From: Spongospora subterranea f. sp. subterranea
Lineage: Eukaryota > Endomyxa: Phytomyxea > Phytomyxea > Plasmodiophorida
Reading direction: 5' to 3'
DNA: 64,000 nt
NCBI GenBank assembly: GCA_049724395.1
Contig: JAUGWO010000059.1
Span: 124,001-188,000 of the forward strand
Below are positions 1 to 12,879 of the stretch, piece after piece (position 1 is the stretch's first letter; every line of letters starts with the position of its first letter). Below the pieces are notes generated by a model. That model ran no database searches, was not told the DNA's origin, and saw nothing but the letters and a program-made list of their open reading frames with translations. Both the position numbers and the translations under genes were made by a program.

Positions 1-1639
1 TTCCCGTTCTGGCGCCAAACGCTGTCCTATACGGGCGACAAACGGTTCGATCTGTCGATCAACGAGACGCGTCGTCCGAACGTGCTCCTGTTCAATATGG
101 AGAGCTGGGGATATCAGGTGACCGGGTCGTTGATTGGAAAAAGCGAGAACGCATCGCTGACGCCGTATTTCGATGCGTTTGCCAAACAGGGGATCCTGTT
201 TGAATCCCATTTCAATCCCGGGTAAATCGATCGCGAAAAACCTTGCCAATGACCATTCGCCTCCAGCGTTGACAATGCGCTTGTGTAGAATGACGACGAC
301 GAACACGATCGTCAGCCAGCTGTTTGGCGTAAAACCGAAATACGATCACAACCCGCCGATGGAGGAGCACGCGTTGACCCTATCGCTATGGGGATTACCC
401 CAGATATTGCAGGATCATGGCTATACGTGTCAGTTCATGTCGGCGACCGATATATCCTGGCACAACTGGGATCGGTTCCTGAGGAACAACGCCTTCGAGA
501 GAACGCTCGGGAGCGACGAGGTTCGCGATATACTGACGCGACATTCCATCAGGTGAAGGAAGATTCGGTTGTCCAGTGGTCGGATTCAGGTGATGATTGT
601 TGGCCAGGATACCAGACGAGTCGGAGGCGTGGGGAATTCAGGATGAATTCTCCTTGGCGGCGTTGGAATTCGTGATCGGCGATTTAGCGAAATCGGAAAA
701 ACCTTATTTCATCGATTGGTATTCCATATCGTCACACGATCCGTTCCGGGTTTTGGCCTCATTCGTTGTTGCGCGTTGGCTCGGTTCTGATCGCGCGTTG
801 CACAGCTTCCCCGAGCCGAGACCGAGTCGAAATCCAGCGACCACCTGCTGTCGGGGAACAAGTTCGACAAGGCGTATATGAGAGCGATCAAATACTCGGA
901 TCGGCAGGTTCGATCGCGACGCTGGACGACAGATTTGATCTGACGACACATAACAGTTAGGGGAATTTCTGAGGCGGATGAACGAGAAAGGGATGATGAC
1001 GAATACGATCGTGATGATCACGGGCGACCATGGACGTCTGATGGGCGATGCGTCATGGAGCAACCTGAATTACGGTGAGTTCGCGTCCGATCCATACAGC
1101 CATGTCCCATTGGCCATCGTCCCGTCGAACGACTTGTTGGCGCCGAACTATCGTGGGCTGAGAATTCGGGACGTGTCGTCGCACGTGGACCTGATGGCGA
1201 CGTGTGCTGATATGATTCGTCTTTTTCCGTACAGTTGAACCTGACAATGCGCCCACGTTGATCTGACTGTCTCAGCAGGTTCTCGCAACATGGGCTGGGC
1301 AGGTCGTTAATGAGACAGCAACATTCGGGAAGAAAAGTTATTGTCGATCAACCTCAGCCGGGATTTGAGACGGTATCAGTGATAGACAACAACAAGAAAC
1401 TCGTTTTCGATGCTGAAGGGCAGTTCTGTTTGGCGTACAACCGAACCCTTGGTAGGACGTCGAGCGATTACGGGAAACCAATTGACTGCTGGAACAGCAA
1501 TTCTTCGAGTCTGATGTCAACAGAACTGTTGTGGTCAAAAACGGTATCGTCATGGACTGCTCTGGGGTACAAAAAGACTGCCTTTAAACCACCAAAATGT
1601 TCTGGGAACACCGTCGTTGGCGTATCGAGAGAAAACTGA
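1..1639 (+). CDS. Sulfatase-fold phosphotransferase, LTA-synthase-like (5' partial)
   Basis: The gene enters from the left edge, so its N-terminus is missing. Visible exons translate to an alkaline-phosphatase/sulfatase-superfamily domain most like lipoteichoic-acid synthases and sulfatases. It has RPNVLLFNMES (metal-binding Glu region), a Thr-rich stretch TTTNTIV where the nucleophile usually lies, AWGIQDE, SSHDPF, and ITGDHG (metal-binding Asp/His). A C-terminal GLGRSLM resembles the family's 'GRSL' segment. Exons that keep the frame are 1-221, 289-552, 608-749, 806-907 and 957-about 1200, followed by a last exon ending at the TGA at 1637-1639. Introns are 49-67 nt; the last splice is less certain. 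Such enzymes act outside the cell or in the lumen on phospho- or sulfo-esters. The substrate here cannot be told. Confidence 0.8.
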
Positions 1640-1732
1640 AACCTAAGACTAAAGTCGTTGCATAAATCCGCTGGGGCAATGACAATCATAGTAAGCAGTT
1701 AACCTGAACCCTGAATAAAAATGTTAATTTAG

Positions 1733-4273
1733 TTAAATATCTCCACGAATTCTTCTATCGAATTCGATATATAGCTGTAGCAATTCGTTGGTGACTGATG
1801 GCGTAACTAGTTTCAATGCATAGTCAAAATCGGCTGATCCCTATAATCATACACAATTAACCGCCAGTCTGTTATAACAATATATGAGATGAGCAACAAT
1901 ACTTACAACATTGAGCGAGCGCATATCTCGACGAAGCGCGTGTAGTGCTGCCTCGCGACAAACATTTTCAATTTCAGCACCCGTATAGCCTACCAGCTCG
2001 GATTTGGCAAGGTGTTCAAGATCAGCTTGACCATCCAAAGGCATTTGTTTCGTATGGATGCGCAATATGGCTAATCGACCTTCATAATCAGGTGGCGGAA
2101 TCTACGAGACGGTCAGCATCATCCGGAAGATCAGTATATAATCCGCACATATAAAATCTCATCGAACCGGCCTGGCCGTAAAAGAGCTTCATCAAGCATC
2201 TGCGGCCGATTGGTCGCAGCAACAACCAGGATATCACACGCAGATCCGATACCATCCATTTCGTTTAGCAATGTCGATAGGATCTGAAAATTGCTCCATG
2301 ATCACGCAATGGCAATACAAATGGAGTTCGGCTTACTCGTTGTTGGACTTGATCTGACTGACTACCCGACAAAGAACGGCTGGTAACGATGGCGTCAATT
2401 TCATCCAGTAAAATCATGCAAGGCGAATTATTTCGCGCTCGACCAAAAACTCCACGAATACAGCGCTCTGCTTCGCCGACGTAAGACGAGTATACGATAG
2501 CTGGGTCAAGCCGTATGATGGACCAACGCTGCCCAGTCAAACTAATCATGGCCCTCGCCAATGTGGTCTTAGCACAGCCTGGAGGCCCATACAGCAGGAT
2601 TCCTCGAGGAAGAGATAATCCCATTTCAAGAAAGGCATCGGAATGAGTGATGGGCCATTCGATCAATCGCCGAAGACGATGCTTGATTTCAGCATACCCT
2701 CCAATTTCATCCCACTAACAAAATTAAAAATAATTTGTAATAGTATGAGCGATACGTACATTGATTGGCGAAATAGTCATAATAAACTCCTTCCTTGACG
2801 ATGACACTGAAATTTGACGACGAGCGAATTTCAGGTCGGATTCAGTAACGGAGATGCGGTCAGCTGCCAGGGCGGAAAGGGCTGCCTCTTGAGCTAGAAG
2901 ATGTAGGTCGGCACCCGTATATCCGACACAGTAGGAGGAATAGCGATCGCAGAGAACTTGGTCGACGTCAGGCAGATATACGGATAAGATCGCTTTGCGT
3001 TGCTCAACGTTGGGAATTCCAACTTCAATCTTGCAAAAGAGAACCATTAGTTCGTCATAAAAAAATCAAATTTCGATTGACGATCACTAACTTCGTTATC
3101 AAATCGGCCTGGACGGCGAATGGCAGGGTCAAGATCGGATGGGGTCCCTGTAAGACCGATGACTAAAACAGACGACGATGAATGTCCATCCATCAACGTC
3201 AAAAGATGCCCTAGAGTCCTAGCTGCGCTCAAGCGCCCACTGTCCCTTTTACATGCGATTTGTTCAATGGAATCTATGATGATCATTCCGTCGGTAAGCG
3301 TTGCCGCTCGTGCAAATGTCTCAGAAAGAATTCGTTCTGCGTCGCCAGGCGACGTTATTGATGATATGTGATGAGCAGATATTTGGATTGAGTTAGTTCG
3401 TCCCGTTATCTGAGAGGCGACAGACACCATCAGGTTCTTACCAGAACCGTGTGGGCCATGAAGTAGTATACCCTTAGGACGCCAAGTTTTCAGGCGTAAT
3501 AGGGAACATAGTCGAACATATCCTGGCCCTAATGCTTCATCACAGCGAGGAGAAGCAATTAGGACATCAGTTGTCAGGAGTGACGCGTTCGGTGTCGATA
3601 CCGTAATGGCTGTGTTAGATCCTATACAGCATATTGTCGCGGGGAGACAATTCGTTATCGTGCAAAGGATATTGCCAATAGATGGAAAAGAGAGAGCGAA
3701 AGAAACCCCGGAAGAAACAACGAGACGCTGCCTGAGAAACAAGCGTTGAAGATGATGAGAAGATACGGATTTTGATGAAGCTACGCTGGAAGGAAGCTGC
3801 AATGTGATGATAAATGCATCTGGGATATTCCTTAATGGCCGTAAGAAGCCAGTCAGGCGGCAGATTGGAGGTTGGGGAGTTGCGAAGTATCCAGGAAAGG
3901 GTATTGCAGAAACAATATGACACTCGGGAACATACTGCGACGGTGGCGAAGCTTTTCCGTCGGAATACGGCTGCGGATGTACTGGGCCCAGCACAGAGCA
4001 CCCGCCGGCGACATCAATCGCTACCGGGTCCCCGAACCCGATCGACAGGACGCCGAACAGGTGCGCGGGGATGAAGACGGCCCCGACCGATACGCGGGGT
4101 GCGACACCATGCCGGTGACGAATGAGATCAGCAGATATAACGACTGCGCATTCACATTGGATCATATTCTCATCACGACCCCAATGTGAAGTTGTAGTCT
4201 GTCGCAGTGGACTACAGTGCAACGAAATTTCGGTTTCCGTGTGGCACACGTTACCCGGTGCCCCCCCGGACAT
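1733..4273 (-). CDS. AFG2: AFG2/SPATA5-type AAA ATPase
   Basis: This is a double-AAA ATPase of the Cdc48-like Drg1/Afg2/SPATA5 group, which strips shuttling factors from cytoplasmic pre-60S ribosomes. The N-terminal part resembles the Cdc48-type N domain. D1 has GPHGSGKN in place of a Walker A and IIIDSIEQ in place of Walker B, followed by [12 protein letters not shown]2 has GPPGCAKT and ILLDEIDAI, both intact; GPPGC(S/A)KT is typical of this family. Introns include one in D2 at the [14 protein letters not shown] junction, one after DEILY, and 1841-1906. The last exon ends with [16 protein letters not shown] and stops at 1733. The ATG at 4273 is the furthest in frame; the ATG at 4165 is an alternative. 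The D1 site looks ATP-hydrolysis-dead. SPATA5L1 is a less likely identity. Confidence 0.85.
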
Positions 4274-5487
4274 TTTGTCCCGACCTCAGCTGGCCCCCCC
4301 CTGTACGTGAGATTTCGTGACAGATACAAAAGTAGCCAAGAACGGTGCCGATTTAGTCTTTTGATGTTTTTTTATTAGAGTATTTGATAACGAGTGGAAA
4401 TCAGCACGATCAGGCCAGAGGAAAGCAGAACCTGCCATGGGTGAGGTTTTTCAATGAACGATGCTAGAGGAATAGGTTCTCGGACTGACAGTGAAGAATG
4501 GCAGAGCTTGTGGCCTATGTCATTGAGGTTTGCTCTGCAGTGACACTGATGTCAATCAGAAGCTGTACACATTATTTCCTCAGCAGTCCCAGAAAATCGA
4601 TTCTGGTTGTGTTAGTTACTTCGAAATTCTTAAGCAGAAGGCCGAATCAAGTTTTTACAGCAGAGCAGTTCTCGTTGTGATGAGCATTAAATTGGAAGGC
4701 AGTATTTCGGCTATCGTGTTCCAAACAGCTTTTATTTTTTCTTTTTTTGCGTTTTCCGATTTGTAAAAATTGATTTCACGCAACAGGAACACATGATCAG
4801 AGCAGGATAATGTTTTCCGAGGAGTTGAAGAACTTCCGGGCTAACGCTAGATTCGATTGGTCCTGCGTCCGAGAAAAATGAGAAGTCGTTCAACTGAATT
4901 GAGCAAGGCCTTGGCTAATCATAGGAATAAAATCTAATAAACGGAACGAAGCGACAACTAAATTTCTAGGGCTCTTGTTTGTATTGGCAACGTTGGAACT
5001 TTGGACGTGGCAACTTGCAACCCCATTCGGTAGAATCCTGTGTGGCAAGCGATCGACTCTTGGTAGAATACCATCAAGATTAACGACATGTGTCATCCCC
5101 AAACACTGAGATTTACAGGGTTCGACCGTTCCAGCCACGATCACCTTTACGCAGTTTACGGACCCTACAAAATTCGCGAATCGCTTCACATAAAACAACC
5201 GATTTACCTTCAGATAACAATTTCAAGGTTGGAAAAACATTTCATGCATTTCGCAACCGCAGCCCCGCAGGAACAGATCAAAAGGATGCATCTAGGTATT
5301 CTCAACTGACCAAGTTGTGAAAACTACTTTGACTCTAATTTGTCGTCAGATCAGGCACCAGTGCGTAACGTAGTGCCGGTAACATTAGAGTTCCCTACTG
5401 TGGAGAGGGCCAGTGGGCGCGGCCCATTCCTTCCGTCTCCAACAAAGGGTCCTGTATTCATTCCTGTTCTGATCTGAAGGGGGCTGC
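4274..5487. other. Intergenic region, about 1.2 kb
   Basis: This lies between two divergent genes and so probably holds both promoters. I see no convincing coding region, RNA gene or long repeat. The short reading frames here lack any recognisable domain. A run of C residues sits at 4260-4270, next to the ATPase start. Confidence 0.5.
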
Positions 5488-8400
5488 ATGATATCTCTGC
5501 GGCGATTGCACGCCGCCAGATGTCGGAATCGGGCACTTTCCACAATCACCGATGGCTTTCGACTGGACAAGGTTCATGAATTCCCGGAGCATAACCGAAC
5601 AGTATATGAGGTCTGCTGCTCCCCCTTACAACGGTTATGGTTTGTCGCTCAGGATTTTTTTTTCGACAGATGACACATTTGGAAACCTCGGCTCAATATA
5701 TGCACGTTCGCTGTCCGGATCCAAACAAAACCATGGCGATATTGTTCCGGACCCCTCCAACCGATGATACGGGTGTTGCCCACATCCTTGAGCACAGCGT
5801 TCTCTGCGGCTCTGAGAAATATCCTGTTCGTGATCCGTTTTTCCATATGCTGCGACGATCACTCCATACATTTATGAATGCGATGACCGGTCCAGACTAC
5901 ACTGTTTACCCGTTCTCGACATGTCATGAGAAGGATTTCGAAAACCTACTCTCTGTATATTGCGATGCTGTGTTTCGACCGCTATTGAAACCTGACGATT
6001 TTCGCCAAGAGGGTAATCTGCTATCTGGCAAGTGCGTCCTAGTTTTCTTATGATTTCTAGGGCATCGTCTGGAATATCAAGACTGGTCCCGTCCTGAATC
6101 TGGTCTGGCTATAAAAGGGATTGTGTTCAATGAGATGAAAGGCGCTATGTCGGATCCATGTTCGTTGATTTACTGAGTTTGCTGTATTATGTAATCTTCT
6201 AACAAATAGTTTAGCCTCGATTCTATATCACGAAATCTTGCGGCGAATCGTTCCTGAGACTCCATATCGGTGATACGAATGCGACCAATGGAATTCAAAC
6301 TAATATATCTGGACAGTTTCAATTCAGGTGGAGATCCGCTTCATATTCCTGAACTTTCTCATTCTCAACTTGTCCAGTTCCATCGGGACCATTACCATCC
6401 ATCGAACGCCAAATTTTTCAGGTTTCTGAACTGGTTCATTTTCGTGTCACATCTTACTTTAACTCCTTGTTTTTCAGCTATGGCAACTTTGATGCGCCTT
6501 TGCGATATATCAACGAACAGGTTCTATGTGGGTTTGGATCTCGGCTTGATTTGGAGAAAGCTACCGTGGTTCCAATCCAACCAAAATGGTCTTCACCCCC
6601 TGAATTGCAACGGTTCTCATGCCCTCCTGAAACAATGGTACGTGTCTTAAACTTTTTTGCGTTACTTTTCAGATACTGATGATTTCTAGCCCCTCGACCC
6701 GCTGAAACAGTCAACCCTTTCAAAATCCTATCTTCTCTCAGAGATAACTTCCTCTGATCCGGTTGAGCTCACGGCACTGTCGTTGATGTCGTCGTTCCTA
6801 GTCTCGGGAGCTGACTCCCCATTTCATCGCGCCTTGATCGCTCCCAATATCGGGTCAGGGTATTCGCCCATGACAGGTTCAACATAAGGCGCTGCGTTTT
6901 GTACAATTGTAATGAGGTCGTTCAGGTCTATCGGGAAATCGCCAAAAGATCTGGTCAATTGGACTGCAGGGAATTGCCGACACTGATGTCGACTCGGTCT
7001 CTACTATCATTAACCGCACGGTGGAAGATTTTGTCGCCGGTTCCATTCCAAAGTCCCGTGTTGAAGCTGTATTTCACCAATACCGATTAGAGCAGAAGGA
7101 GTTGAAGACGGATATGGGATTGCAACTACTTTATAGGATTTTGAATCGGTAGCCAGCTGTTTTTCTGCTGTTTTTTAATCTTATTGCCCTAAAACACTAT
7201 CAGATGGCTGCATGGAGGAGACGCTGTGTCAGCTCTCAAAACAGATGCTCATCTTGCAGAAATTGAAGGGCGCATGGCTGAGACGCCCTATATTCAAAAT
7301 TTGGTTGAAAAGCACTTGATTAACAATCCGCATTCTTTGTCGTCCATGATGTGCCCGGATGAACGTTTCATTGAGTCGCGGTCTCGATTGGAAGAGGTTT
7401 GTATTCAGATTCGTTCAGCTTCAATCATGTCCGGTATTTATCTGTCTCAGGATATCGTTCAGCAAGCTGTTGTTGATCCCAAAGAAATTGTTCAAGAGGC
7501 TGAGCGCCTTATCAAGTTCCAGAATCATTCCTCAACTGAACAGGTTGTCGATACTCTACCATCGCTAAAGGTCGGGGACATCAGCACAGAAAGCCCTGTT
7601 TTAACGTCACATATCGACATCACAAAATTCGGTCAGCTGTTCGTTTTATGTATTTTGCGGTCGCTCAACGAGATTTTTAGGCGGGATTTTGGTTCATAGA
7701 ATTTCTCAGGCGACAAACGGCTTCACCTATTGCAAATTTCTCTTTGAGACATCAGAAGTCCCTGAAGACGTCCGTACTCTGATTCCTGTATTTACCAGGC
7801 ATGTTTCGACTACCGCCATCGCCGAGATCTTCTCACAGTTTCATTAGCTTTGTGATGCGGATGGGTGCTGATAACAAATCGTATGAGGACATGTCTCGGT
7901 TAAGGCTTCGATATACCGGAGGCGCCAGTTCCAGTTTACATTGTGTTGGCGACCCCGCTAGTATTGATGCTTTCAATGAGGTTTATTTCCAAGTTGCGTT
8001 TGTTGTTTGATTTCTAGACATTGACGCAGATCGTTGTAGGCAATTACTTTTCAAAGTTCGTGTCTTTCATCTGATCAAGACAAAATGCTTGGTCTTCTAG
8101 GGCAAAGTATGAGATCAGCGGATTTTTCTGATTTCGGCCGCCTTCGTCAGCTGGTCAAGAGCGATGCTACATCATTATTAGCAAATATCGTCGAAGCAGG
8201 GCATTCCTACGCCCGTTCTCATTCGTCGTCTCGTCATTCACCGATTTTATTGGCAAATGAGGTTTATAATGGTTTGAGTCATGTAGCGCGCATAGGAAAT
8301 ATTGCAGCAAGGTGGTGTTGGCATTGCTTTTATGCTGACACATGCGCTTATTGTCTTGTTATCAGGCTTGACGATGATATTTTACTCTGGCTGTCCTCAT

Positions 8401-9463
8401 GTTTAACTACTATTGGCAAATCTATCCGACTTGCTCGCTGCTCAATTGTAGAGTCAGACTCCGAAGGTCTTGATTCTGCTCAAAGTAGGATGGTAGTCCA
8501 TTCCGAAGCCTTGCCGAAAGCCAGTGCTGCCGTTAATTCAGTTCCGTATGTCGTGATGTTTTTCGCTGTAAATATTTGTAACCTTAATCGATGAGTTCAG
8601 ATTTACACAGGGCGTCGAGCCGCTGATGACATTTGTCTGCGTTCCTCTTGATGGTGTCAACAACGTTGCATTAAGTCATCCAACGAATGTGCCTTATACT
8701 CATGAAGATCGAGCGGCCCTGCAGGTCCTTGCTAGGTATTTATCTTCCACGAAACTGTGCATTTTTTTACAAACTCCTAGGATCATGAGCGTTGAATATT
8801 TGCATCGTGAGCTACGGGAGAAAGGCGGCGCATATGGTAATCACTCTATCAGCTCTTTTGGGTTGACTAATAGTTTTTAGGCGGTGGAGCTGCCCATTCT
8901 CCCAACGGATCGTTTGGTTTCTATTCGTACAGGGATCCCCATGTAGGAAAAACTATAGAATCATTTTCTTCGGCTGTACAATGGTTTTGTTTGGATCACG
9001 TCGATGATTTGCGCCGAGCTGATTTTTGTATGCTTAGGTGCCTCAATGGCAGCAATATAACGGATTCTCACGTCGAGCAAGCATTGCTTTCCATTTTCGG
9101 TGACATTGACGCTCCCATGCATCCGTCTGCGCAAGGGCAAGTCCATTTTGTCGGAAACATTCTCCCGTCGCTGGTCAAGGAACATAGACGGCGGTTGTTG
9201 AGGTAAATCATGTCATTAATTCTGTATAACTTTGAAGGCATTCACATTATTCAATCAGTTTAACTCCGACTGCTGTTCTTGACGCGGCACGTCGTCACTT
9301 TGCGGATTTCGACGTGAATACATCATCCATCACTGTTCTAGGAAGCGAAAACACAGGCGAGACGTTGCGCGAATCTCCGTCGTGGGCTGTTAAATCCCTC
9401 AATGAAATGCACGATCCCAAGTTTGAGATGCCGTCCAGCCCCAGACTTCAAACTTCTACATGA
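5488..9463 (+). CDS. CYM1: Mitochondrial presequence protease (PreP/Cym1, M16C)
   Basis: This metallopeptidase degrades cleaved targeting presequences in the mitochondrial matrix. It can be followed from end to end against the family. The ATG at 5488 begins an Arg-rich, acid-free leader (MISLRRLHAARCRNRAL), a good mitochondrial presequence. Intron 5611-5669 then joins to the M16 core. The inverted zinc motif HILEH (HxxEH) and FMNAMTGPDYT are intact, followed by FNEMKG (distal Glu) and FNSGGDPLHIPEL after intron 6270-6316. The C-terminal half carries EKGGAYG joined across an intron to GGGAAHSPNGS, then SYRDP and APMHPSAQG. There are at least ten introns of about 45-70 nt. The stop is at 9461-9463. 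I found no frame break that cannot be explained by an intron. Confidence 0.92.
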
Positions 9464-10366
9464 AATTGATCAACAACTGTATGTACTGTATTAATTCTAA
9501 AATCCTTGAACATCTGCCGGGAATGCATGCATATGTCAAATCGATTTTAAAGCAGTTACGGTATAGGCCGGTTGTGCGTATCTATGAAACACACATATCG
9601 GCACGAAAACAACGCCATCAAGCTAATGCAGTACATAGTCATAATTAGTGAGGTATTATCAGGGTTCTCTACGACAATCGCAGAGTTTTATATCCCTTTG
9701 TCGTAAAAAATGTGCTGCGCTGTCGTAAAATCGGCCTAAGCTCGGAAGTTTTCGAACGCTCATCATGTCCATACCAAAAGTCCGCTGGTCAAACGGTGTC
9801 GCCGGCATGAAGTCACCCAGGTATGCCAATGCTTACCAATGGCGCTCCTTGATTTTGGGGATGATTCGCATTATTGGTAAATTAACTAACTCAAACGGCT
9901 GAATGGTCAGCTTTCGTGATGATTTGTTTGCCATCGGACCCGGCCAGATCATATCGTCCAATGACCACATAAATGGTGTGGAAGAACCCAATGACCCCAT
10001 TGAAAATCCACGGTCGATTCTAATGACCTAATCGATGACGTGGAACGATTTGATATGACCGGTTTGAAGGGTGTCGGTGTGCGGAAAGAGTTAATGATAA
10101 AGTATCATTACGAACAATACGTAGAACCTCGCCTCGGATGTAGCTTCTGATAACGGCGGGATTGTGAAGGGAGACACGGGTAGTGACAAAATATCAATTG
10201 ATTTCTGAAAGGATACGAAGCGAATTTCCCCACTTAATTCCGAATGACGCTGAAGATTTCAACAATCGACTTTAACCTGAAGAAGTGCTAATTGAAGACG
10301 AACTCCTGTTGCTCGACCCCCTTCATATGCACCCAGGCTCATGTCTTCTCCAATGGGGCGTCTGGT
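9464..10366. other. Intergenic region, no gene seen
   Basis: About 900 nt downstream of the presequence protease. I see no open domain, RNA gene or clear repeat. Confidence 0.4.
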
Positions 10367-10532
10367 AGTCAGCACACTCGCAAGTAAACGTATGCTGACA
10401 GATACAGAAAGCATCATACGTTTTGCAAGGTTCCATGACGCTTTCTGTGTCTAGCTCTTCGTTCTCAAGGCGTGATGGAGCCTTGCAAAACCTATGATAT
10501 TTTCTGTTTAGTTGCGAGTGTGCTGACTACAG
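10367..10532. repeat. Inverted terminal-repeat-like pair
   Basis: A sequence starting gtagtcagcacactcgcaa (about 10368-10448) is followed at once by a diverged inverted copy ending ttgcgagtgtgctgactac (about 10459-10527). Together they form a hairpin of about 160 nt. A third copy lies in direct orientation at about 12134-12222. The flank of the inverted copy (gtaaagggaagcatttgct) and of the third copy (agcaaatgcttccctttgc) are also inverted. This pattern is expected for the ends of a DNA transposon or its MITE derivative. Confidence 0.7.
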
Positions 10533-10906
10533 TAAAGGGAAGCATTTGCTGCTACACCGATTCCGGTATTTAGTGTGGTATCACACTAATTAGCGTGGCC
10601 CATTTTCACTGCCAATATGTTAATTAGTGTGTTTAACACACTAATCTTGTGTTACTGTACCAAAATTAGTGTGTATAAAAAATAAATTTGGCACGCGATG
10701 TGGACAGTGGTCCCCTCTGCTCTCACATCGATGACTTATTTTGCTGGAGACGTGCGGATTGTCAACGCAAACAAATCTGACACCCCGGGGTGCTCTATGG
10801 TCGTTATGGGTAATGGCATACGGGCAGTTGTCATCGGAACTCCAGAAGATGCTTAAAAGCCAATCGCAGATTTTCTGACAAAATTATTGGGTTAAGCGAA
10901 GGTCGA

Positions 10907-11313
10907 AATACAGTCTGAAAAGAACAGAATTTTGGCGATGGAAGCGTCTGCTCTGCAAGACGAGGTCAGCATCAAATATTTTCTACAAGACCCTGATTGC
11001 GACGACACAAAGCAGTATTTCGCGTTGAAACGCAAACAAGAGTGTTACGTCAATTGATGGAGAGTATGGGAGCAGCATAAAATGCTGACGTACGATATTG
11101 TTGAGCACTTATGGAAAGAATGGAGATAAATAATTTATTCAGCCATACTCTCCATCACTTGACGTAACACGTGTTTGCGTTTCAACGCGAAATACTGCTT
11201 TGTGTCGTCGCAATCAGGGTCTTGTAGAAAATATTTGATGCTGACCTCGTCTTGCAGAGCAGACGCTTCCATCGCCAAAATTCTGTTCTTTTCAGACTGT
11301 ATTTCGACCTTCG
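10907..11313. repeat. Inverted duplication of a transposon coding segment
   Basis: About 150 nt on the plus strand at 10907-11068 encode the same peptide as the minus-strand protein tail at 11146-11313 (core AMEASALQDEVSIKYFLQDP). Identity between the arms is high. The spacer is about 80 nt, so a transcript would fold into a long hairpin. The two coding copies converge toward the centre. Confidence 0.85.
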
Positions 11314-11871
11314 CGTCGTTTTTTTTCTGCAATTTGGCGATGTTGTTGCCCACTGGTCTCTCCGGTGAAACCAGGGTGGTGTCGTCTTCTTGCACACCTG
11401 AACCATGAGTTGAAGGGCCGGTTCCTCCAATCAGGCTTCTGGAATACGACTGCCATTTGGGTGCCAAGCGTAATATATTCCACGATGATATACTCGTGAA
11501 GGCGGCACCGCGCGGGTCTTTGATTGAGAAGCGTTGAAGCGCTTCTTCAACAACCATCCGTTCCAACCAGAATGGTACTCCTCAGTGACCTGTGAGTAAA
11601 CGCCACAAAATTTGGCAACGGCCGCTTGTAGCGGCGACCAACGCGACTGCAAAGACGCGGCAGAATGGTGCCATGGGTCAGTTGCCGCGACTCCCTCGTT
11701 GAACAAGTCGGCAATCCTTGACCAAAACGAATCAAGCTTTTGGCCGTTGCCGAGGATTGGGTCTTGCGACACCGACAGCCAGCACCGGCATAGGCGCTCA
11801 TCATCAGTTTGCCGAAAGTTCTTGCCTCGCGGTCGTTTCTTCACGTCACCTGCACCGTCATGTGCCGACAT
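11135..11871 (-). pseudogene. Myb/SANT-like transposon protein, frameshifted
   Basis: The N-terminal part (from the ATG at 11871) contains a Myb/SANT-like domain beginning RGKNFRQTDDERLCRCWLSV and SQDPILGNGQ. The second part (11566 to 11135) contains SSWNILRLAPKWQ and an Ala/Glu/Lys helical tail that resembles the NAM-associated C-terminal region. The two halves are in different frames, with the switch near 11566 just after the EYHSGW segment, and no intron explains it. This layout is typical of the accessory DNA-binding protein of PIF/Harbinger elements, which helps the transposase bind the element ends. The 3' end is duplicated in inverted orientation next door. Confidence 0.75.
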
Positions 11872-12879
11872 TTCTCAGACGGGCTCCGGAATGTGTTTTC
11901 CACTAGCGGCAATGCCAACATGGTCTGCGGCCTCTCGGTAGTTTTCACTTCGATATGTACACTGCGCGGTGGAACACATTTTTTCGGATTTTTTTCACAG
12001 GTGTAGTGGAAAAACTTATCGCCAATACCGTATATGTATACTGCGCGGTGGAGATGCGCTAAATACCGGAATCGGTACAAAAAACGTTATACTTACCTAA
12101 GTCTTACCTAGCTGCAAATGCTTCCCTTTGCTGTAGTCAGCACACTCGCAACTGAACGAATACTGACAGATACAGAAAACATCATACGTTTTGCATGGCT
12201 CCATCACGCTTTCTGTAGCCCAATTGCGATCGCCATGGACAAATAACCATTGAAGAAGGTCAATGAGGCCGCATGAAGAGCTGGAACGTACAATAGCCGA
12301 GAACCGGCTTTATAATGCCGCCCGAGGCGGTTTACCGGTTTGCACTACTTGCACGACAAATGGAAATCATATCGTGGCCGACCATACTGCCGACTCCGCC
12401 AGATGCCCTTTCCACGTGCACGTCGATCCATATCGGCAACATAGTCATTCAGCGGCTGAGCTGAACGCGGTCCAGCCTGCAACCAAGTCTGCTATCTTTA
12501 GGGGAGAACTTCAAGAATAAAAAAGATTGGGGCTGGATCCTCTGCGCGTGACTGTCTAGCTCTTCGTTCTGAAGAAGGCTTCAGTCGCTTTCCAATGCTG
12601 CATGTATACATGTTAACCCCAGACAAGGTTTTTCGTCAGACTGTTATAAAGAAGTCTTCTTCGATCTGCAGTAACTTTTCTCATATGTCTCTCTTGTTTG
12701 GGCATCAGGGCGGTTTTGATTGCGCGCAGTTGTTTTAGTCGAGCGCAGTTTGTGGAACAGATTTTGCGCACGGCGATGCTCAGTTCAAATGGGGTGACTG
12801 TATTACGGCCGTGCTGAACTTTCACTGCGCACTTTCCTGGACTCTTTTGACAGAAATATATTCGAATTTCATTCAACGA

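Larger units (their letters stand above)
10367..12222. mobile_element. PIF/Harbinger-like DNA transposon remnant
   Basis: The segment is bounded by related terminal-repeat copies at 10367-10532 and 12134-12222. It encloses a Myb/SANT-like second protein of the kind that accompanies PIF/Harbinger transposases, plus an inverted duplication of the 3' part of that protein. No DDE transposase is visible, so this is a non-autonomous or deleted copy. Two short palindromes of the form ttagtgtg..cacactaa lie at about 10569-10655. Assignment to PIF/Harbinger rests on the Myb-like protein, not on target-site duplications, which I did not establish. Confidence 0.55.

Noticed and set aside
12263-12520. 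An 85-codon plus-strand frame with several Cys and His
   Set aside because: It lies in transposon debris, has no ordered zinc-finger spacing and no recognisable domain.
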